DNA of 64,000 nucleotides, taken from assembly GCF_013177695.1 (NCBI RefSeq), contig NZ_WOEY01000015.1, positions 95,465-159,464 of the forward strand, in the 5' to 3' direction. The notes below the pieces were generated by a model. It was not told the origin of the DNA, ran no database searches, and saw only the letters and a list, made by a program, of their open reading frames with translations. Positions 58,697 to 64,000 of the stretch are shown one piece after another; within the stretch, counting starts at the first letter, position 1, and each line of letters opens with the position of its first letter. The translations under genes and the position numbers were made by a program. This DNA comes from Paraburkholderia solitsugae (lineage in GTDB: Bacteria > Pseudomonadota > Gammaproteobacteria > Burkholderiales > Burkholderiaceae).

Positions 58697-59776
58697 ACTT
58701 CGCCGGGCGCCTCCGTTTAGCCCGTCGCCTCAAAAATATCGCGTAACTATTGTGCGAACACTCTGACGCGCGAGCGTGAATGGCTATCCGCTTGTGCTCA
58801 ATGTGCCACTCCACAATCGCATGGAAAATCTCGCGCTTGCCTCGGGGACGGCTGGATTCGGCTGTTTCGCATTGCCGCACGCATTGTTGAAAATAACCAT
58901 CTATATTTTCCGTGCGCAGGGTTCGCGAAGCAGAAATGTCTCCATGACCTGCATGCAACCGCGCAGCGCATTCACGGGTTTGAACGACGAGGGGTCGCAG
59001 GCGAGTGATCGACATCGAGTTTAGCTCTCGGTGTGTCCGTGTACGTGCAATGGAGGCAGGTCGGAAAACGCGGTTGGTTGTCGAACACAATCTCTGACGG
59101 CCCACTCACTCCAGTCGCGTTGCCGAAGCTTCGCAATCCCGCAAAAGCTCACCGTTCGGGCGGGCTTTACGAGATTACAATGCAAGTAACGGTCTGCCGC
59201 AGTTACGTACGCCGCAACGTCAAATCCAGCTTTCCAGACTGCTCGGCGAGGCAATCTGGCTTGCTTATCGCAGAAAGGCCGGTCGCCTACGAGGCCCCGC
59301 GAAGGACTCATCCGCATGCAAAGAACCGACCCTATTCACGGCGTAAGTTTGTTTAATGTCGGCGCTTTGCCGTGCCCGAGATGGCAGGAACAACATTACG
59401 GCCAGCAGCGGCGTGGGTGTAATATGGTTCGTAATCCTATGCATTTTACATAAAAGAAATGGTCACTTTTATGACATGACTAGCCGCCAGAAATTGCACG
59501 AAAGGTACGATTACCCAGATCGCGTAACGATAGTGAAGTTTTCGTCCTGGCCGAATCACTTCGCGAGCCGACCAGTGCAGCAGACGAAGAAACGACGCCA
59601 CGCGAGTTGCCCGCAGCTTCCAGAGCTCGGCTCCAGCCGGCGCAAGCAATCAAGGCTGCGATGAGAAGAGGCAGGCTTCTCTTCTCAACGACCGGGTGCG
59701 TGGCGTCTGCTGAAAGGGCGCGCCGTTCCGCGGGCAGCCCCGCCGCCACGGAGTTCTGCTGAACTGTCGATTCAGG
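58697..59776. other. 1.1 kb without a convincing gene; island edge
   Basis: Frames up to about 107 codons (59033-59356) and 199 codons (58506-59105, minus) exist but show no family, no good ribosome site and odd composition. The stretch 59400-59560 is clearly AT-richer than the C1 genes. No tRNA, insertion sequence or attachment repeat is seen. Confidence 0.5.
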
Positions 59777-61129
59777 TCAGAGCGACACGATCTGTCGCAA
59801 TAGTTCCAGCGCTTTCATCTCATCCAGCCGCCCAGTCCGTGCTTTGCCTGCGAGCGTCTTGATCAGCGCTTCTGCTATTGGTTCAATGCCTATCAGATCG
59901 TCCACGCTCGTCACGGGAGCGGAACGGCGCGGCTCCGCAATGACATCTGTGACGGAGGCCGGCGCAGGCTGCTGGTGAGAGGCGGGCGGTGGGACATCGT
60001 TGTCAACAGTTTGCCGGATCGCCAGATCGGAGGCAGGCGGGAGTACTGGATCCAGTTGCTCCACGACTGCCTTCGTCACGGCGGCATCGCTGGCGTGATC
60101 CGCCTCGGACGGTTGGGCGTGTCGATCGCTCGCGGTTTTCGCCTTCTTACCCGCGGACTTTCTTGCCACCGCCGCTTCCGGCCTTATCGCAGCTGATAGC
60201 TCCTGTTGATCAGACGCAGGTTGACCCAACTGTGGATCAAGCAGAGCCGACACCGACTCAGGAATGTCCGTGACTGAACGCGGAATGTCCAGCCAGGCAG
60301 TTGGCAACCCGAGGCGTTCAGTGAAGCGGCTGGCTTCAGCATCGTCCATGCGCTTCTGCCCATACAGACGATTGTCCAGGTTGGAGGCGCTGATACTCAT
60401 TGCCGCGCTGAGCCGCACCTTCGATCCCTTCCGAGAGGTGAGTACGTGCAGGTTGGCGCGACGAATGTTTTGCAGAGCCGCCACGTGGTTCAACGGCAAG
60501 GATTGCTGGGCCCCCGACTTCAGGGACGCTTTAGCTTTCGCTGATGTCGGTTTCGACGAAGTAACCGTGGCAGTCCTTGTTGCTGTGGGCTTGCCCTTCG
60601 CGACGGCCTGTGGCGAGCCGCCATCGGTTCTCTTTGACATTTCTGGTTCCCTGGGCAAACGGTCAGTGGGGGTAGGGTGGTGGTTCGCTGATATTGCAGG
60701 AGCCGGTTCCGATGCCTGCTCGTCCGCCGATTCCGGTTCAGCGTTAGCGCGAATAAAGTCAAGCGGCGCCTTCAAACGACTGATGGTCTCGGATGTGAGG
60801 GCAGGATTGGGTTGATCGAAAAACCCATCGGGTAGCCCGAGCGTCGTTTCAATGTGGAAGGCCGTCTCGGGTGTGAATCTCTCGCCGTTTATTAATTCGG
60901 CCACGCGCGTCAGGTTGGAATCGAGTCCCAGTGCAATATTCTCCGCGCCCACCGCATCGACCAGCCATTTAAACGAACGCGTTTTGAAAATGGATGCCGT
61001 CTGGTTTGGATCCCGCGAAGGTGGCGTTTTTACGTATGGCTTGTTCTGTCGATGAGAAGTCGATGGTTGGCGCGATTGACGCGGGCCCTTGTCTCGAGGT
61101 CCCGCATATCGCCCATGTGGCTGACTCAT
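59777..61129 (-). CDS. Tandem XRE-like HTH protein with disordered linker
   Basis: A 450-residue protein, function not recognised. Two helix-turn-helix-like units are visible: about residues 50-105 (WLVDAVGAENIALGLD, then IETTLGLPDGFFDQP) and about 222-285 (LTSRKGSKVRLSAAMSISAS, then FTERLGLPTAWLDIP). Both end in the LGLPxxWLD-type signature of cro/CI-like proteins. They are joined by a Ser/Thr/Lys/Pro-rich linker, and a long Ala/Pro-rich tail ends in a helix LDEMKALELLRQIVSL. A nucleoid or regulatory DNA-binding role is inferred. Confidence 0.7.
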   Translation of the reverse strand: MSQPHGRYAGPRDKGPRQSRQPSTSHRQNKPYVKTPPSRDPNQTASIFKTRSFKWLVDAVGAENIALGLDSNLTRVAELINGERFTPETAFHIETTLGLPDGFFDQPNPALTSETISRLKAPLDFIRANAEPESADEQASEPAPAISANHHPTPTDRLPREPEMSKRTDGGSPQAVAKGKPTATRTATVTSSKPTSAKAKASLKSGAQQSLPLNHVAALQNIRRANLHVLTSRKGSKVRLSAAMSISASNLDNRLYGQKRMDDAEASRFTERLGLPTAWLDIPRSVTDIPESVSALLDPQLGQPASDQQELSAAIRPEAAVARKSAGKKAKTASDRHAQPSEADHASDAAVTKAVVEQLDPVLPPASDLAIRQTVDNDVPPPASHQQPAPASVTDVIAEPRRSAPVTSVDDLIGIEPIAEALIKTLAGKARTGRLDEMKALELLRQIVSL

Positions 61130-61815
61130 AAAGTGGGGCTCTCCGCCGGTGAAATCACTATCAATGCGGGGATTATATGCGAGGGGGTACTCACGCCGGG
61201 CTTGTCGTCAGCCAACGAGCCGTTCTGGTCACCCAAGCGCTGACGGCGTTGCACCCGTCGGTTGTGGTGCCAATAGCGAAAGCGCGCGATAAGCCGCCAG
61301 TCTGTGCGTCAACTCAACAAACTGAAAGCTTGCAGATTTCGGCGGTCTGAATTTCCGGGAAGCCTTGAGCGGGCAGAATCGGACTATATATGAGGTGCGC
61401 GACGACACGATTTACATTGACGTCGTCACTGATACGCGCCGCGATCTACGAATGCTTCTCCAGAAACGACTATTGCGTTCTCGCTGGTAAATTCAGCCTT
61501 TTAGGTAGGTGTCTTCACGCTGTAGTGCCGGACCACTCGCCAGATGGTGGTACACGCGCACTCCCGAAAAAGCTCACCATAACGGAGAATGTTGACTTCT
61601 AATACGCAACTAACCGTCTGTATCGATTGCGTACACCTCAACACACAAAACCGCCTGCAACACCTCAGCCGCCTCGCGACTATCGATAACGGATACCTGG
61701 TGAGGTTGAATCGTTGCGTCATTGACGATCGTGCTGCTTTCAACTTCTGGTAGATTTATTTGTGCGCGGCGCAGTACAAATACAAAGGCCGCGAATGATA
61801 TCGTCGAGGTGCTTC
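61130..61815. other. Intergenic region, nothing recognised
   Basis: About 690 bp between the divergent tandem-HTH gene and the DUF1488 gene. The frames at 61052-61243 and 61390-61602 have no ribosome site or family. No hairpin or repeat stood out. Confidence 0.45.
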
Positions 61816-62085
61816 ATGGACGTTCTTGATCGCGCGCCCGCCGTCTCGCCGGACGGACGCGTTGTGGTTTTCATGCTGTCGATCCGGGGCCGCGAGGTCG
61901 AAGGCGCAATTGCGCGTGACGCACTCGAAGAGCATTTCTGGCTAACGCGTAGCGCCGACGCGACGCGCACGCTCAAAATATTTGAAAACGGTCGCAACCG
62001 TATCGTCGCAGTCGCACAAAGAAAGTTCCTTGCGCGGCCCGACGAGCCGCTGCGGCTGACCGTCAACGATTTCCTGACCCGATAA
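61816..62085 (+). CDS. Small DUF1488-like protein
   Basis: An 89-residue protein. The pattern VVVFMLSIRGREVEGAIARDALEEHF and LKIFENGRNRIVAVAQRKFL fits small DUF1488-type proteins common in Burkholderia; the function is unknown. GAGG lies 6 nt before ATG 61816, better than the in-frame starts at 61762 or 61798. Confidence 0.65.
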   Translation: MDVLDRAPAVSPDGRVVVFMLSIRGREVEGAIARDALEEHFWLTRSADATRTLKIFENGRNRIVAVAQRKFLARPDEPLRLTVNDFLTR

Positions 62086-62248
62086 CCGACGGCTGGCTAA
62101 CGATAACTGTCGCGTCGAGGTGCGCCTGACAGACACCTAAAAAAGCACGATCGTTCAAATGTTGTTAACCAGGTGTTATGTCAAAAGCTGCGTGCTGATC
62201 GCGCATGTGCGCGCTGCCCTGAGCGTCAACGTGGCCTTTCCGCACCGA

Positions 62249-63505
62249 TTACGGTTTCCGCTCAGCCTTGTCTAATACGCCGGTTTGCGAGAGTGCTGTG
62301 AGTCCATCGATGACACTCTCGAACATTAACGCGTGTTTTGCATCCCCCGGCGTCATCTGTGCGAGCACGCTTACTCTAAAAATCCGTGCGTCGACGTTGC
62401 CTAGGTCAGCTGCCACTCTCGCCGATTGGAAAGCGCCGGAAAGATCGCCTTTTTTATTTTCACATTTCGCGACCTCTAGCCAGGTCATGGCGAGTACTGC
62501 GCGATAGCGGTCTGGCTTTTCTCCGTGTGACAACGTCAACCTGCGTAGTTCGCACCCTCCTGGGATGAGTCCCTGCGTGCCTAACAACGCGGGAAGGAAG
62601 CTGCCGGCAAACACGGGGAGGATCCTCTGCCGGTAGAGCTCCGCTTTTACCGCATCTTTTTCGACGCCAATGCCACTGAAGTAGGCCATCGATAGTCCGG
62701 CCCAAAGGTAAGGTTCCGAATAAATCAGTCTCTCGTGACCACTCTCGATCCTTTTCCATTCAGCGACGGCTTCCTGCTCCTTCTTGGGGGTTCCCATACC
62801 AAGAAATTGCATCCATGCTGCAAGCGTACGGGTTTCCGGGCCGGGGTATTTGCTGACCAGATCGAAAGCTCGCGCAGAATCGGTTGGCCCACCGAATCCA
62901 TACATGTAGTACTCTGCGAGGTTGAACGCCACGGACTCCAGCATCCCCGATAGCTCGGGATCGGGATTTGCAAGAGCAGCCTCCATTTTTGCTCTTGCCG
63001 CCTTCGGATCCTGGGATACGGCAGTGCCGCCCATCTCCAGGACCTGAGCTGTGCCGTACAGGGCTTGGAAGTAGTTCCCTCCCTTCTGGAAGGCATCGAG
63101 AGCGAGTTTGCCTGTGCGGTCCTTGTACAGGTAATGGAAGCCGAGGTCGGCGTACGCGCGCGGATCACCAGCTTGACCAGCCTCGTCCAACAAACGAACT
63201 CCCTTACTGGGATCCGGGCTATCCAATAGCTCGGCGCCGTATTCGCGCATTGCCTCTGGCTGAGATTGACCAGCAGACTTCTGGTACCACACATCAGCAG
63301 TCTTTAAATCTTTGCTCACCCCCTCGCCGTACCGGTACATCCTAGCGAGGTAGAGTTGGGCATCCCCGTTCGTTGAGTGCCCTTCGAATATTCTCTTCGC
63401 ATTCGCGAAGTCCTCGGCTTTGTAGGCTTTGATTCCGTCCGTAACGTCTTGCCCACATCCTGCCAGCATGGTGACGGCAATGACAAGTAGCATCCAATTA
63501 GGCAT
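62249..63505 (-). CDS. Sel1-repeat lipoprotein
   Basis: A 418-residue protein with a lipoprotein signal: hydrophobic WMLLVIAVTML then LAGC with Cys17 as lipidation site. Sel1/TPR-like helices follow, such as DAQLYLARMYRYGEGVSKDL and YLWAGLSMAYFSGIGVEKDA. It is probably anchored to a membrane facing the periplasm. GGAG lies 6 nt before the ATG. The coding DNA looks lower in GC than the C1 genes. The partner and role are unknown. Confidence 0.82.
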   Translation of the reverse strand: MPNWMLLVIAVTMLAGCGQDVTDGIKAYKAEDFANAKRIFEGHSTNGDAQLYLARMYRYGEGVSKDLKTADVWYQKSAGQSQPEAMREYGAELLDSPDPSKGVRLLDEAGQAGDPRAYADLGFHYLYKDRTGKLALDAFQKGGNYFQALYGTAQVLEMGGTAVSQDPKAARAKMEAALANPDPELSGMLESVAFNLAEYYMYGFGGPTDSARAFDLVSKYPGPETRTLAAWMQFLGMGTPKKEQEAVAEWKRIESGHERLIYSEPYLWAGLSMAYFSGIGVEKDAVKAELYRQRILPVFAGSFLPALLGTQGLIPGGCELRRLTLSHGEKPDRYRAVLAMTWLEVAKCENKKGDLSGAFQSARVAADLGNVDARIFRVSVLAQMTPGDAKHALMFESVIDGLTALSQTGVLDKAERKP

Positions 63506-63508
63506 GTC

Positions 63509-63727
63509 TTACTCCCCCGGGGTAGTTCTACTTATTGCATGTGTTGTTCTTGTCCACTGGCGCCTGGGACCATCCCAAGCAAACAGCTGCAAAGCAAGAA
63601 GGGAGCCACATCTCGATTGAAGCGCCGAAGGCAGGACGTGGAAAGCCATTTCCTTCGTTTCTTCGCTGAATTGTTTCAATGACGAAACGAGGAAATGGCA
63701 CAGTTCAATAGCGCGATTCGTGCGCAT
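63509..63727 (-). CDS. Short hypothetical protein upstream of the Sel1 gene
   Basis: A 72-residue frame from MRTNRAIELCHFLVSSLK, stopping 3 bp before the Sel1 start so that its last codons form that gene's ribosome site. A GTG start at 63751 is also possible. No family is recognised. It may be a real coupled gene or the 3' remnant of one. Confidence 0.35.
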   Translation of the reverse strand: MRTNRAIELCHFLVSSLKQFSEETKEMAFHVLPSALQSRCGSLLALQLFAWDGPRRQWTRTTHAISRTTPGE

Positions 63728-63880
63728 GATTTCCAAACTACCAGGGCTCACTCCTGATTCCCCCGTCCCTGCGTGTGGAGGTGGTGGCCCCCTAAACGGA
63801 TTATTGGACGCCGTGGCTTCGGTCCGAAGTGTCGCATGAGTGAAACATCAGCAAGGCGTAATTAGTCAGGACGGACTTCT

Positions 63881-64000
63881 ATGAGCAGTGAGTTGTCAAG
63901 CGCCGATCAGCTCTTTTTGTTGCAATCAGCGGTATGCGGTATTCAGGTCATACGCAGTTCCTTTGAGTCTGAGCTCGCACGATCCAGACTCGTCATGTCG
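63881..64000 (+). CDS. Start of an unidentified gene, cut by the window end
   Basis: Forty open codons beginning MSSELSSADQLFLLQSAV and still open at the edge. AGGA lies about 9 nt upstream. Too little is present to name it. Confidence 0.4.
   Translation, partial: MSSELSSADQLFLLQSAVCGIQVIRSSFESELARSRLVMS

Noticed and set aside
59033..59356. 107-codon frame in the island-edge gap
   Set aside because: Poor ribosome site, no recognisable family and residue composition unlike neighbouring genes.

Overview
The window is high-GC DNA from a facultatively methylotrophic bacterium, most probably a Burkholderiales member of the Burkholderia/Paraburkholderia group. This rests on gene content and protein style, not on a marker gene. 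Almost all of it is one dense C1 island: serine cycle, tetrahydromethanopterin (H4MPT)/methylofuran formaldehyde oxidation, Calvin cycle and methylated-amine oxidation.

Layout. 1-5251 (minus): serine-cycle genes glyA, sgaA, hprA, mtkA, mtkB (mtkB runs off the left end), with a divergent LysR regulator at 5541. 6485-26030: the H4MPT module. It holds fhcC/D/A/B with a HisA-like protein; a methanofuran-biosynthesis set (MfnD-, MfnF-, MfnE- and MfnB-like); DUF447, DHPS-like, DmrB-like and FolB-like pterin genes; and a minus-strand operon mptG, mtdB, ATP-grasp, mch, RimK-like, CitG-like, followed by fae. 26246-33155: cbbR diverging from cbbL-cbbS-cbbX-cbbF-cbbP-cbbZ with a red-type form I RuBisCO; the CbbF lacks several expected metal-site residues.

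33174-52235: the amine module. A sigma54 activator and a NarL-like response regulator come first. A minus-strand run follows: GcvT-like gene, trimethylamine dehydrogenase, membrane Fe-S ETF:quinone oxidoreductase, LRV-repeat protein, etfB, etfA. Facing it are a ferredoxin reductase, a heme-type oxidative N-demethylase (DUF3445), an APC permease and a DmmA-like zinc-ribbon protein. A NarX-like sensor kinase closes the block. 52315-58696: a PAS protein with a degenerate GGDEF, then a second smaller amine-type set (XRE-cupin regulator, GcvT-like, double-ACT protein, second permease). From about 58.7 kb the island ends in sparse DNA with a tandem-HTH protein, a DUF1488 protein, a Sel1 lipoprotein and gene fragments.

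How it fits together. Trimethylamine dehydrogenase passes electrons through ETF and the membrane Fe-S protein to quinone and releases formaldehyde. The N-demethylase would take dimethylamine to methylamine and a second formaldehyde. Fae, MtdB, Mch and FhcABCD oxidise formaldehyde to formate. Carbon can re-enter through the serine cycle or as CO2 through RuBisCO. Putative NarL-type 7-2-7 sites beside the amine genes, and the regulator and kinase genes bracketing them, suggest a dedicated two-component control. Methylamine oxidation, methanol dehydrogenase and the rest of the serine cycle are not in the window.
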